A DNA stretch of 37,715 nucleotides from an uncultured Prevotellaceae bacterium (GTDB taxonomy: Bacteria > Bacteroidota > Bacteroidia > Bacteroidales > Bacteroidaceae): contig ONAG01000035.1 of the NCBI GenBank assembly GCA_900315745.1, positions 13,875-51,589 on the forward strand, given 5' to 3'. Shown in pieces: positions 6,514 to 15,800 of this stretch (the first letter of the stretch is position 1; the number at the start of each line of letters is the position of its first letter). Made by a program: the position numbers and the translations under genes. Below the pieces are notes generated by a model that saw nothing but the letters and a program-made list of their open reading frames with translations, searched no databases and was not told the DNA's origin.

Positions 6514-8478
6514 ATGAAAAAGACACTTACATTGACCATGTTAGCCCTCGCCACAATGTCGTGGGCGCAAGAGAGTGCGATGGTAAGTTCTCCTGACGGG
6601 AAACTTACTGTAGAGATCAGAATGGAACAGGGAACGCCCAAGTATTCTGTAACCTACGACAGCAGGCAGATGGTGCTGCCATCCTCTCTTGGCTTTGTTG
6701 CCGACATAGGCGACTTCACCAAAGGCATGACCATGAAAGACACACACGCCAGCAAGGTGGACAAGAACTATGAGATGGCTCAAGCCAAGGCTTCACAGAT
6801 ACACTATCAAGCCAACCAGCTCGACATAGACTTCCAAAACTCTGCCGGCGGAGTCATGACCACCACTTTCCTCGTATCCAATAATGATGTGGCTTTCAGA
6901 TACAGCATTCCCCGACAGAAAAACGACAATCCCAAATGCGCTGAAATAAAAAGCGAGGCAAGTGCCTTCCGCTTCCCCACCCTGACCACGACCTTCCTCT
7001 GTCCGCAGATAGGCCCCATGACGGGATGGGAGCGCACCAAGCCCTCATACGAGGAAGAATACACCGCTGACGCCCCGATGACGAAAAAGTCACAATTCGG
7101 TCTTGGCTACACCTTCCCCTGCCTCTTCCGCATTGCCGACGAGGGATGGGTGCTTGTGGGCGAGACAGGCGTGAGCAGCGCCTACTGCGCCTCACGCCTC
7201 AGCGACTATGACGCCACCAATGGATACACCATCACATACCCTGAACCAGGAGAATTCAATGGAAAAGGCTCGCAACACGCCAACATCTCTCTTCCAGGCT
7301 GCACTCCATGGCGCACCCTGACCATTGGCACCACACTGAAACCAATCGTGGAGACCACCATCCCCTATGACGTGGTGGACCAGCTCTACAAGCCGACGGC
7401 TCCATTCAAACCAGGACGATACACATGGAGCTGGCTGCTATGGCAAGACAACTCCATCAACTACGACGACCAGGTGAAATTTATAGACCTCGCATCAGCA
7501 ATGGGGTTTGAATTCTGCCTTGTGGACAACTGGTGGGACAAGAACATCGGGCGCGACCGCATCGCACAACTATCACAATACGCCCAGTCGAAAGGCGTGC
7601 GCCTCATGCTGTGGTACAACTCCAATGGTGCTTGGAACGATGCCCCACAGACTCCACGCGACTGCATGTCCACAGCCTATGCCCGCGAACGCGAGATGAA
7701 ATGGCTCAAAAGCATCGGAGTGGCAGGCATAAAGGTGGACTTCTTCGGAAGCGACAAGCAAGAGACCATGCAACTGTATGAGGACATACTCTGTGATGCC
7801 AACCGTTATGGACTTCAGGTAATATTCCACGGGTGCACCATCCCGAGAGGTTGGGAGCGCATGTATCCCAACTACGTGGCAAGCGAGGCAGCCTTGGCTT
7901 CTGAAAACCTCTACTTCACACAGCACCACTGCGACAAGGAAGGGTTCGAGCTAACCATGCACCCATTCTCACGCAATGCCCTCGGCGCCTTCGACTGGGG
8001 AGGCATCATCATGAACCGACGCATGAGTCGCGACAACAACAGCCGCAACTACCGCCGTTCGTCGGACACCTTCGAGATGGCAACGGGCATAGTGCTCCAG
8101 ACCGGTATGAACTGCGTGGCAATGCAGCCAAACAACCTCGGAGAACTGCCTCAGTTCGAACTTGACTTCCTGCGCGCACTACCCACCACGTGGGATGAGA
8201 CACGTTTCGTGGATGGATACCCCACCCGCTATGCCATCCTTGCCCGCCGTCACGGCACCCAGTGGTATGTGGCTGGCATCAACGGCATGACGACACCCCT
8301 CACCCTCACCCTCGACCTGCCAATGTTTGCAGGACAGACAGTGAGCTACTACACCGACCGACCCGCCGCCAAGACAGAGAACGCCATACCCGAGGCTGAG
8401 CTGCGCACACTGAAAGTGGACAAGAAAGGACGTGCCAAGGTGACCCTCCAACCCATGGGCGGCATCATACTGAAATAG
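6514..8478 (+). CDS. Glycoside hydrolase family 97, probable retaining alpha-galactosidase type
   Basis: The 654-residue protein has a signal peptide (cleavage near residues 18/19, MSWAQ) and the full GH97 layout: an N-terminal beta-sandwich (about 22-275), a (beta/alpha)8 catalytic barrel (about 285-560) and a C-terminal beta domain. In GH97, inverting alpha-glucosidases such as SusB lack the barrel Asp nucleophile, whereas retaining members (B. thetaiotaomicron BtGH97b, Asp415 and Glu470) have it. Here Asp409 in IKVDFFGSD and Glu464 in ASEAALASE lie exactly 55 residues apart, as in BtGH97b. I therefore predict a retaining alpha-galactosidase-like activity in the periplasm. It is the third gene of the operon, with no SusC/SusD pair nearby, unlike a standard polysaccharide locus. 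Confidence 0.93.
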   Translation: MKKTLTLTMLALATMSWAQESAMVSSPDGKLTVEIRMEQGTPKYSVTYDSRQMVLPSSLGFVADIGDFTKGMTMKDTHASKVDKNYEMAQAKASQIHYQANQLDIDFQNSAGGVMTTTFLVSNNDVAFRYSIPRQKNDNPKCAEIKSEASAFRFPTLTTTFLCPQIGPMTGWERTKPSYEEEYTADAPMTKKSQFGLGYTFPCLFRIADEGWVLVGETGVSSAYCASRLSDYDATNGYTITYPEPGEFNGKGSQHANISLPGCTPWRTLTIGTTLKPIVETTIPYDVVDQLYKPTAPFKPGRYTWSWLLWQDNSINYDDQVKFIDLASAMGFEFCLVDNWWDKNIGRDRIAQLSQYAQSKGVRLMLWYNSNGAWNDAPQTPRDCMSTAYAREREMKWLKSIGVAGIKVDFFGSDKQETMQLYEDILCDANRYGLQVIFHGCTIPRGWERMYPNYVASEAALASENLYFTQHHCDKEGFELTMHPFSRNALGAFDWGGIIMNRRMSRDNNSRNYRRSSDTFEMATGIVLQTGMNCVAMQPNNLGELPQFELDFLRALPTTWDETRFVDGYPTRYAILARRHGTQWYVAGINGMTTPLTLTLDLPMFAGQTVSYYTDRPAAKTENAIPEAELRTLKVDKKGRAKVTLQPMGGIILK

Positions 8479-8479
8479 A

Positions 8480-9445
8480 ATGAAGTTGCTGAACTTCCTC
8501 AAGGAGTGGACACTTCCCGTGGCGATGGTGATGGGAACGCTGATATATTTCATCTTCGCCCTCACCCCGTCGCTCGACGGGGCGGCGGAGTTTTTCGGGC
8601 CCATCATCGACACCATATTCCCACTCTTCATGTTCCTCATCCTCTTTGTCACCTTCTGCAAGGTGGACTTCCGCAAGTTGCGGCCAGTGGGATGGCATGT
8701 GTGGGTGGGCATATTCCAAGCAGCCTTCGTACTTGTCATCGTGGGCATCATTCTTGCCTTCCAGCTAAAGGGCGACAAGTTGGTGTTGCTCGAATCGGTG
8801 CTCACCTGCATCATAGGTCCTTGCGCCGCGGCAGCCGCCGTGGTGACCAGCAAGTTGGGCGGCAACTTGGAAGAGATGACAACATATACCTTCCTATCCA
8901 ATTTCCTCACCGCCTTCATGGTGCCGGTATGCTTCCCGCTCATCGACCCCTCGGCGGGCATGGACTTCTGGCAAGCCTTCTTCCTCATCCTATACAAGGT
9001 GTGCCTCGTGTTGGTGGCTCCCATGTTCTTGGCTTTCGTGGTGAAGCACTTCATCCATCCACTGCACCAATGGATAGTGGGTGTGAAAGACCTGTCGTTC
9101 TACATGTGGGGACTGTCGCTTGCCATCGTCACCGGCACTACGGTGAAGAACATCGTGCATGCCGACACCACGACACGCTTTCTTCTCCTCATTGCAGGCA
9201 TGGGATTGATGCTCTGCCTCGTGCAGTTCGCCGTAGGACGTTATCTCGGACATTTCTTCCATCGCACTCAGGAAGCCGGACAAGCATTGGGACAGAAGAA
9301 CACCAACTTTGCCATCTGGATAGCATATACCTATCTCAACCCCCTTGCCTCAGTGGGTCCTGGGTGCTACATCCTTTGGCAGAATGTCATCAACAGCCTT
9401 GAACTGTGGATGCATGAAAAGAATCTCGAAAAACAAAAAACATGA
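8480..9445 (+). CDS. BASS-family (bile acid:sodium symporter-like) transporter
   Basis: This 321-residue protein is almost entirely hydrophobic, with about nine to ten membrane segments. Its Gly/Ala-rich CIIGPCAAAAAVVTSKLGG and the C-terminal GQKNTNFAIWIA and NPLASVGPG segments resemble the crossing helices of BASS/SBF-type transporters. Members carry organic anions or small organic acids across the inner membrane, usually with sodium. The substrate cannot be read from sequence. The ATG lies 1 base after the GH97 stop codon and the stop overlaps the next start (ATGA, 9442-9445), so it is translationally coupled to both neighbours. The assignment to BASS rests on general pattern and is moderately sure; membrane transporter is sure. 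Confidence 0.75.
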   Translation: MKLLNFLKEWTLPVAMVMGTLIYFIFALTPSLDGAAEFFGPIIDTIFPLFMFLILFVTFCKVDFRKLRPVGWHVWVGIFQAAFVLVIVGIILAFQLKGDKLVLLESVLTCIIGPCAAAAAVVTSKLGGNLEEMTTYTFLSNFLTAFMVPVCFPLIDPSAGMDFWQAFFLILYKVCLVLVAPMFLAFVVKHFIHPLHQWIVGVKDLSFYMWGLSLAIVTGTTVKNIVHADTTTRFLLLIAGMGLMLCLVQFAVGRYLGHFFHRTQEAGQALGQKNTNFAIWIAYTYLNPLASVGPGCYILWQNVINSLELWMHEKNLEKQKT

Positions 9446-10176
9446 AACGCATTATAATATCATTGCTCTTGGGAATGACCACATTCCTGACAGCTACAGC
9501 ACAAATCACAGCAGACGACCTCCTCGACAGCCTCATAAATGACGTCCAGCAGGGCAAAGAAGTGGAAAATGTGGTGACGGACGTGAACGCACAAATCGTT
9601 CATCATCGCATCTTGCTTTTTGGCGACGACCTCGTGGAAGGTCTTGCTCCACGTCTCTACAATTACGCACGGAGCAATGGCCACGACATGCACACCACCA
9701 TCTGGATGGGTTCCACTACAAAGACTTGGGGGCATACCACCGAACTGCCAAAACTGATAAAGAAAGTGAAGCCCACATTCATTATAGTATGCTTGGGCAC
9801 CAACGACCTAAACTATGACGACGTGTCGCTTCGCTCCCCCGCGGTAAAGGAGATTGTGAAAGAGATGGGCGACATACCCTTTGTTTGGATAGGCCCCATA
9901 TCGTTAAAGACAATAGACCATGACCCAGGCGTGGTGAACATGATACGCCAGAACGTCAGCGAGAATCGCTTTTTCGACAGTTTCAACATGCATCTGGCGC
10001 GTCAGGACGAGATGCGCCCCACCATGGAGGCTGCCGCCCGATGGGCTGACAACATTGCTCTCTGGATGAGCAGTCCACAGACAGCACACCCCATCGTCAT
10101 GGATCCCCCACAAACCAACCTCCCATTGAAAAACTGCGAAACCCGCAAAGCATCCTATCAAGGAAAGATGAAATAA
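9442..10176 (+). CDS. Exported SGNH/GDSL-fold protein lacking catalytic Ser and His
   Basis: The 244-residue protein has a signal peptide (MKRIIISLLLGMTTFLTATA) and an SGNH-hydrolase fold. Block I, normally GDSxxxG, reads GDDLVEG: Gly61, Asp62, Asp63 where the Ser nucleophile belongs. Block III GTND (119-122) is intact. Block V, normally DxxHPT, reads DEMRPT (Asp189 to Arg192), so the catalytic His is Arg. With two of three triad residues gone, hydrolase activity is not expected; a binding or structural role is more likely. It is the last gene of the operon, overlaps the transporter gene by 4 bases and is followed by a strong terminator. Both substitutions are clean codon changes in an intact frame. 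Confidence 0.82.
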   Translation: MKRIIISLLLGMTTFLTATAQITADDLLDSLINDVQQGKEVENVVTDVNAQIVHHRILLFGDDLVEGLAPRLYNYARSNGHDMHTTIWMGSTTKTWGHTTELPKLIKKVKPTFIIVCLGTNDLNYDDVSLRSPAVKEIVKEMGDIPFVWIGPISLKTIDHDPGVVNMIRQNVSENRFFDSFNMHLARQDEMRPTMEAAARWADNIALWMSSPQTAHPIVMDPPQTNLPLKNCETRKASYQGKMK

Positions 10177-10210
10177 GCATAAGGGAAACAAGAAAGCACA
10201 AAACATGTGT

Positions 10211-10249
10211 CCTCGTCTGCATAAATAGAAGCAGACGAGGATTTTTTTC
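10211..10249 (+). terminator. Strong terminator closing the five-gene operon
   Basis: A perfect 10-bp stem, CCTCGTCTGC (10211-10220) with GCAGACGAGG (10231-10240), is followed by ATTTTTTTC. Confidence 0.93.
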
Positions 10250-10270
10250 AATAAAAACATCTACTGTCAT

Positions 10271-10319
10271 CCATTTTGCGACAAATAAAAAAGGCGTTTT
10301 TCATCAATGTCGCAAATGG
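10271..10319. repeat. Inverted repeat upstream of the orphan-gene promoter
   Basis: CCATTTTGCGACA (10271-10283) is matched by TGTCGCAAATGG (10308-10319) with a one-base bulge and 24 bases between. It lies about 45 bases upstream of the -33 box. It could be a regulator site or a hairpin; there is no T-tail. Confidence 0.5.
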
Positions 10320-10362
10320 TGTAGCCTGTCGCATGCTTCTTCGACGAAAAACATGAAAAAGC

Positions 10363-10393
10363 ATTGCCAGCCTGAAAATCAGACCTACCTTTG
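10363..10393 (+). promoter_or_regulatory. Promoter of the secreted orphan gene
   Basis: A -7 box TACCTTTG at 10386-10393 and a -33-like ATTG at 10363-10366 have a 19-base spacer. The start codon is 64 bases downstream, after an A-rich leader. Confidence 0.65.
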
Positions 10394-10457
10394 CAACAGC
10401 AAAAAGAAAAAAAACAATAATTAAAATAAATCAAAAACAACAAAAAAACAAAAGATT

Positions 10458-11174
10458 ATGAAAAAGAATGTATTAGTATTAGCATGGTTCTGCTGCCTCA
10501 CATTGATGGCACAAGCCGGAGTTGCAAAGTATTGCATGAGTTACTCAGATTTCGTTAAAGGAAACTGGAAGTCAGTTGACGAGTTGACACACGGAAGCAC
10601 CTGTCAAGAGTGCCAAATGAAAAGCTACAACCACCACTTCTACTTTAGGACAGGCAACAAAGAAGCCGACAAGAAATTGAAGAAGGAAGCCTTTGCCATA
10701 ATGTACGGCGACCAACTTTTCGTCAATTGCCGCAATCTGCGCAACGATGGAGTATGCCTTGATGTCACTGGTTACACCCAAGCCGTTCGCTTCGACAAGG
10801 ACAAGGTTTGTGTGATGGCATACAAGATAGATGACGTATCCCTGCTGTTAGGGTTAGGTCTCGACATAGCCAGCATATTTGTTAAAAACGACGCCGCGAG
10901 CATAGGTCTTGACTTAGCGGCAACGGGTTGCTACATAGGCAATGACTTCTTAAGCAAGACTGTCTGCTACCTTGTTGACAGCGATGCCAACATGAAGGGC
11001 AAAATCCCCGTAACACGAATGAACGACCAATACATGGAAAACCTACTCAACAACGACGCCCCAATGTTGGAAAAATACAAGGCCATCGACAACAAGCGCG
11101 ACCGCCAGTCGGCAGCCAATGTCATTCCCATACTGATGGAGAAAGGTCTCGTAACCTCTTTCGCAATGAAATAA
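10458..11174 (+). CDS. Secreted protein of unknown function
   Basis: I do not recognise this 238-residue protein. It has a signal peptide (MKKNVLVLAWFCCLTLMAQA, cleavage near residue 20). The mature part contains eight Cys (for example in CQECQ, NCRN, VCLD, KVCV, GCY and TVCY), which could form disulphides. A central hydrophobic Gly/Ala/Leu stretch (about residues 128-160, LLLGLGLDIASIF) may be a second membrane segment or a hairpin. The C-terminal third is helical and charged. It has its own promoter and terminator, so it is monocistronic. An envelope location is likely; no catalytic motif was seen. Confidence 0.75.
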   Translation: MKKNVLVLAWFCCLTLMAQAGVAKYCMSYSDFVKGNWKSVDELTHGSTCQECQMKSYNHHFYFRTGNKEADKKLKKEAFAIMYGDQLFVNCRNLRNDGVCLDVTGYTQAVRFDKDKVCVMAYKIDDVSLLLGLGLDIASIFVKNDAASIGLDLAATGCYIGNDFLSKTVCYLVDSDANMKGKIPVTRMNDQYMENLLNNDAPMLEKYKAIDNKRDRQSAANVIPILMEKGLVTSFAMK

Positions 11175-11199
11175 AGACTTCTTCATCATATTTTACATA

Positions 11200-11236
11200 A
11201 AGAGCGATTCCCGAAAAGGAACCGCTCTTATTTTTG
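11200..11236 (+). terminator. Terminator after the secreted orphan
   Basis: A 12-bp stem with one A-C mismatch (arm beginning near 11201, AGAGCGATTCC, paired with GGAACCGCTCT to 11228) is followed by TATTTTTG. Confidence 0.8.
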
Positions 11237-11287
11237 ACATAACTATTGGTGTTTCAAATACTTTCCAACACTTTTGTCGCTTTTTGT

Positions 11288-11318
11288 TTTGCCGTTTGCA
11301 TGTTTATTTTTACCTTTG
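11288..11318 (+). promoter_or_regulatory. Promoter of the phosphoesterase/dockerin operon
   Basis: A -33 TTTG at 11288-11291 and a -7 TACCTTTG at 11311-11318 are 19 bases apart, a full match to the Bacteroidetes pattern. The untranslated leader is about 95 bases. Confidence 0.75.
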
Positions 11319-11417
11319 CCGAAACTACCAACCTAATAAGTGCATATCAAATTTGTTCTGACAAGAACAAGCACCAAGTTACAACCTGCACAAAAAACAT
11401 AACAAACATTAAAATCC

Positions 11418-12815
11418 ATGAGAAAAACAGTTCTGCTATTTTTCCTATGCGCAAGTGTCGCATTCACTTACGCACAAATGACCTTCACCCTGAAAGGATT
11501 GAACTATGCCGACTGCATTGCCACCAACCCTGCCGACGGCTCCACAACCATCACCCTGCCCGCAGGAACCAATCTAAGCGACTTGATTACCGAAGTAAAG
11601 ATTGATGGCGTCACGGTGGATGCCTCGCGCATCTCACCCAACCCCACCACCACCAACCTCGCATACGACGAGCTGGAGGTCTTTGTATATGACAACAAGG
11701 CATACGGATTCCGATTCACAGAAGATGTGTGGTTCACTGCCGTGTTCATCTCCGACTGCCACACCAACCAGAATAGCGGGCACGACGGCACCAGCCAAGA
11801 CAACCTTGCCACCATCATGAAAAACATCTGCAAAATGGGAAAAGACGGCACCAAGAAAGTTTCCTTCACAACGGAAGGTGCCACCAACCTCGTTCCCAAG
11901 ACCAGCATCATATTCTGCCTTGGCGACATTGACCAAGACAAGGGTGACGATGGAAAATCGGGCAAACACGACAATTTCCTTGATGCCACGGCAGAAGTGG
12001 CAAAAAACGCAGGCATACCCTTCATCTTCATCGCAGGCAACCACGACCTGTCACCTGACTACTGGGACAACGGCACCGACAAAGGCGTGACCTATGGCTC
12101 TAATGGTGGTTCACATGCTGATGACCAAACAATCTCCGCCATCACCGCCAACAATACCTACTGGAACGGCATGGGCGTGTTTGAGGAGAACATCGAATAC
12201 TTCATCGACAACGACCGTACGAACTGCTTCCAGACAAAGCCCTTCACGTTCAAGTTCAAGGGTGTACGCTTCTATTGCGCGCACACCTACTGGTTCCAGA
12301 AGCTTTACAGCAAGCCTGGTCTGCTGAGCAGCGCAACCTACTATGCCCCCGACGGAGTAATCTCTGCTCTCAACACCTTTGTGGAGAGCCATGCCGACGA
12401 GCCTTCCGTATGGATGCAGCACTATCCCTTCCTCGCCGGCAGCGACTGCAACCGCTGGTGGCTCGACCAGAACAACGTCGGCAATTACATAACATCAAGC
12501 AATGAATCGATTTACGGTTCATACACTTCTGGCATTGGCTACAACGACGAGACGTCTGCCAACACTCTGAAGAAGAACCCCATCTCAGCCATCATGGCAA
12601 AGACTGCGGGCAAGGTGGATGGAAAGGTGCAACACTTCTCCGGCCATTACCACCTGTTCAACGACCGCACCTACACCAACACCACCAACAATACCATTAT
12701 GGTTCGCGATTTCACTGTCGCCGCTCCGGGCAACGCAAGTCAGACTAACAATGCCTACGTGGTGCTCTTCAAGCGTGGCGAGGGTGTGAAAGAAGTCATC
12801 CAAGCACAATTCTAA
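11418..12815 (+). CDS. Exported calcineurin-like metallophosphoesterase
   Basis: The 465-residue protein has a signal peptide (MRKTVLLFFLCASVAFTYA), a short N-terminal beta region (about 20-95), then a complete metallophosphoesterase domain. The two-metal motifs occur in order: Asp113-x-His115 (FISDCH), Gly169-Asp170 (LGDID), Asn208-His209-Asp210 (AGNHD), the His in MQHYPF, and Gly409-His410-x-His412 (SGHYH). Such enzymes hydrolyse phosphomonoesters, phosphodiesters or nucleotides with Fe/Mn/Zn pairs; the substrate here is unknown. It is followed after 39 bases by the dockerin protein, and both are exported, so they may work on the same extracellular material. All metal ligands are present and activity is expected. 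Confidence 0.92.
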   Translation: MRKTVLLFFLCASVAFTYAQMTFTLKGLNYADCIATNPADGSTTITLPAGTNLSDLITEVKIDGVTVDASRISPNPTTTNLAYDELEVFVYDNKAYGFRFTEDVWFTAVFISDCHTNQNSGHDGTSQDNLATIMKNICKMGKDGTKKVSFTTEGATNLVPKTSIIFCLGDIDQDKGDDGKSGKHDNFLDATAEVAKNAGIPFIFIAGNHDLSPDYWDNGTDKGVTYGSNGGSHADDQTISAITANNTYWNGMGVFEENIEYFIDNDRTNCFQTKPFTFKFKGVRFYCAHTYWFQKLYSKPGLLSSATYYAPDGVISALNTFVESHADEPSVWMQHYPFLAGSDCNRWWLDQNNVGNYITSSNESIYGSYTSGIGYNDETSANTLKKNPISAIMAKTAGKVDGKVQHFSGHYHLFNDRTYTNTTNNTIMVRDFTVAAPGNASQTNNAYVVLFKRGEGVKEVIQAQF

Positions 12816-12854
12816 ATCAATGCCAACAAAATAAGACAAGAAAGGAACAAACGT

Positions 12855-15800
12855 ATGAACATCAGACAATTTACGATCGCCATTCTCGCATTTCTCATTT
12901 TTGCTGGCACTTCTTTTGCCGACACCAGCAGACTGACGTCTGCCGACGGATGGACAAAAATCACCACATTGCCAACAAATGGAGAAATGGCATCCAACTA
13001 CTACGTCATAGTGGACAACAGCCAGGACCTCATGTTGGGAATTGGCAAAGGCATCAATAATAACACAAAATGGTATAGCCTCGCCGCGTTCTACTATACA
13101 GGGGTAAACCCAAACACCTCCGACATCCTCTGTCGCACCTGGACTTTTGAACCTATAAGCGGGGGCATAGCCCTGCGCAACTTGGAATATAGCGTCTCAC
13201 CCATGCAGACGGAACAGGATGCCGCATGGAAATACGACACCAATGACATTTACAATAATGTCAATAATTGGGCAAGGACTTACCTCAACTATTCTGATGG
13301 ATGCTGGACAATCCAGAATGGCTATTATCCTAATTCCGGCTATCTGGGACCTTGGAACGAAGGCAATTTCTCTGATGGTGCTGAGTGTGCCGCAAACAAG
13401 ACCGGAAACAATGTAGGAAAATTCCAAATCTATTCCATCAGCCGCGACCGCTTCAAGCAAAACCTCATGGATGCTGCCAGCAGCACAAACCCCATAGATG
13501 TCACACCATGGTATGTAACCAACGCCACATTCGATGCCAACAACATCACAGGTTGGACTGATGAAGGAAGCGGCAACAATTTCTACTACGACAAGACAGG
13601 GTGTGAAATCTGGCATCGCAACGGGTTCAACATACATCAAGACGTGTCTCTGCCTAAAGGCAAATATAAAGTGTCTATTCAGGCTTCGGGCAGTACTTCA
13701 GGCCAGTTGTATGGCACAAGCAATGGTGTGACACAAACCGCCAATGCCACTGTTGGGAACCAAGACAACTTCCAAAACTCTGTCTTGAAATTTATAAAAG
13801 ACAGAAATTATGCCAGAATAACCACCTCCGAGATTGATGTTGACGGCACATTGACAATCGGCTTCAGAGATGCCACAACCGACCAATGGGATGTCTTTGA
13901 CAATTTCAAGGTTTACTGCACAGGTCTTGACCCATCGAGTTACATTGACGCACTGGCAGACGCAGTGGCCGCTGCCAACGCCTTCATCCAGTCGGATGTT
14001 GTCCCATCAGCTGCGGAGGAGGAGATAGCTGCTGTTGTTGCAGCCAACAACCATGGATATGGAAGTGTGGCAGAATATTCCGCAGCCGCAATGGCAATCA
14101 ACAATGCCGTAAGCAAGTACAGAAACAACAGCGAGCTGAAAGACGCCTATGCCTCTTACAAGACCCAAAAGGCTGAGTTTGAGAAGCTGAAAGACACCAA
14201 CGTGTATGATTATTCCGACCCAGGCACCTCTGCCAGCACTTATACTATCGCCCTCAACGCTGCATATTCACAAGTAGAGGCTGCCACCACCGCTGCTGGC
14301 ATCGCAACCGCCATGGAATCGATGAAAGCCGCTGCAACAACATTCGTGAAAAATGTGACGGCTGAAGACGGCAACCCATTCGACCTTACATTCCTCGCCT
14401 CAAGAGATGCGGCAGACTGGATAGCTGTTGACAACGACAACGTCGCAGAATATGTGGGACGGGCATTGACCAGCAACCCGACACCTTACAAGTTTACAGA
14501 GGCCTACGAAGAAGGAGCCAACGCTGTTGGCAGAACAGGAAACGTGCTTTACCAACAGTTGGGTGACATGCCGGCAGGCTACTACACTGTGGCTCTTTAT
14601 GCCGCTGCCTGCTTCACTCCCGGGCGTGGCATGACTGCCGTAGGCAATGCCGGAGACAACAACCGCACCTTTGGCTTCGCCAACGACATGAAGGTGGGGC
14701 TTCCCATATTCCATGCCACCACCATCGATGCACCAACACCAGTAAATGTGAGTGTTCATCTCGCTAACGACGGCACCCTGACCTTCGGTGTGACGAAAGA
14801 CCTTGCAGGCTCCAACTGGCATGTGGCGCAGATTTACTCCATCACATACAGCAAAGACCCCGACCTGACAACACTGAAACAAGACCGTGACATGTTGGTG
14901 GCTGAAGCTGAAGGCGTGCTCAATGGGAGCGACTCGAGATTCCTCACCGACAGTCAGAAGACTGCCCTCGAGAATGCCATCACCGCCGCCAATGCCGCCA
15001 ACACGTTCGACGCACTGACAACGGTGACGCAGACCTCCCTGCCCAACGCCATAGCCACTGCCCGCCAGCAGATTGCTGCCGCCAAAGAGAGCAGGGTGAA
15101 TCTCATCGCCGCCCTGGAACGCTTTGAGAGAGACTACAACCTTGCGGACGGCACCGACTACAGCAGAATGACCATGAGTGCGGAGGCTTGGACTACGTTG
15201 CTCAGCAAGGTGAATGACGTGACAGAGGCCCTGGATGACATGTCGCTCGTATCGGAATTCAACACCAGGGCACAAGCTCTCGAAGACCAGATGGATGCCA
15301 CAGACGGCAGCATCAAACTATTCAAGGGCTACCTGTCGCTACTCAACGGAGTGAATTCATATAGCGATGCCACACTCAGCCAGGCATACTCCACCTACAA
15401 GACCGATACAGAATACACCGACAATGACACTAAGGTGTCGGAAGCCATCACCGCACTCGATGAGGCATTCCAGGATTACGCTGCAAGCCAACAGAGCAAT
15501 TTCGAGGCTGGTGCCGACCACTTCTTAGGAGAGAACCTCGATTTCGAGACCGACAACGGCGACCTGATAGACTCCACATGGCCCAACGTCTATAACCAGG
15601 CAGGATGGACCACCATCTTCGAGTCGGATGCCACCAGCGGCAACAAACAGTATGCTTTCCTCACACGCACAAGCGATAGTCCACGCGAGGGAGGTAGCAA
15701 TTACATAAGGATTCGCCAGAACTGGGCTACCTACAATGCCCCACACTTGCAGATATTGAAGGACATGATGATACCTACCGGCAAATACGAGCTGAAATTC

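Noticed and set aside
6896-7195. Cys/Arg-rich antisense frames inside the GH97 gene
   Set aside because: They are shadows of the coding strand in a GC-rich gene. The same applies to the long antisense frames inside the M16, fumarase, hflX and dockerin genes.
8179-9054. A 291-codon antisense frame over the GH97/transporter junction
   Set aside because: It covers two well-supported genes and its composition (Met/Lys/Ser-rich, then Gly/His-rich) has no domain logic.
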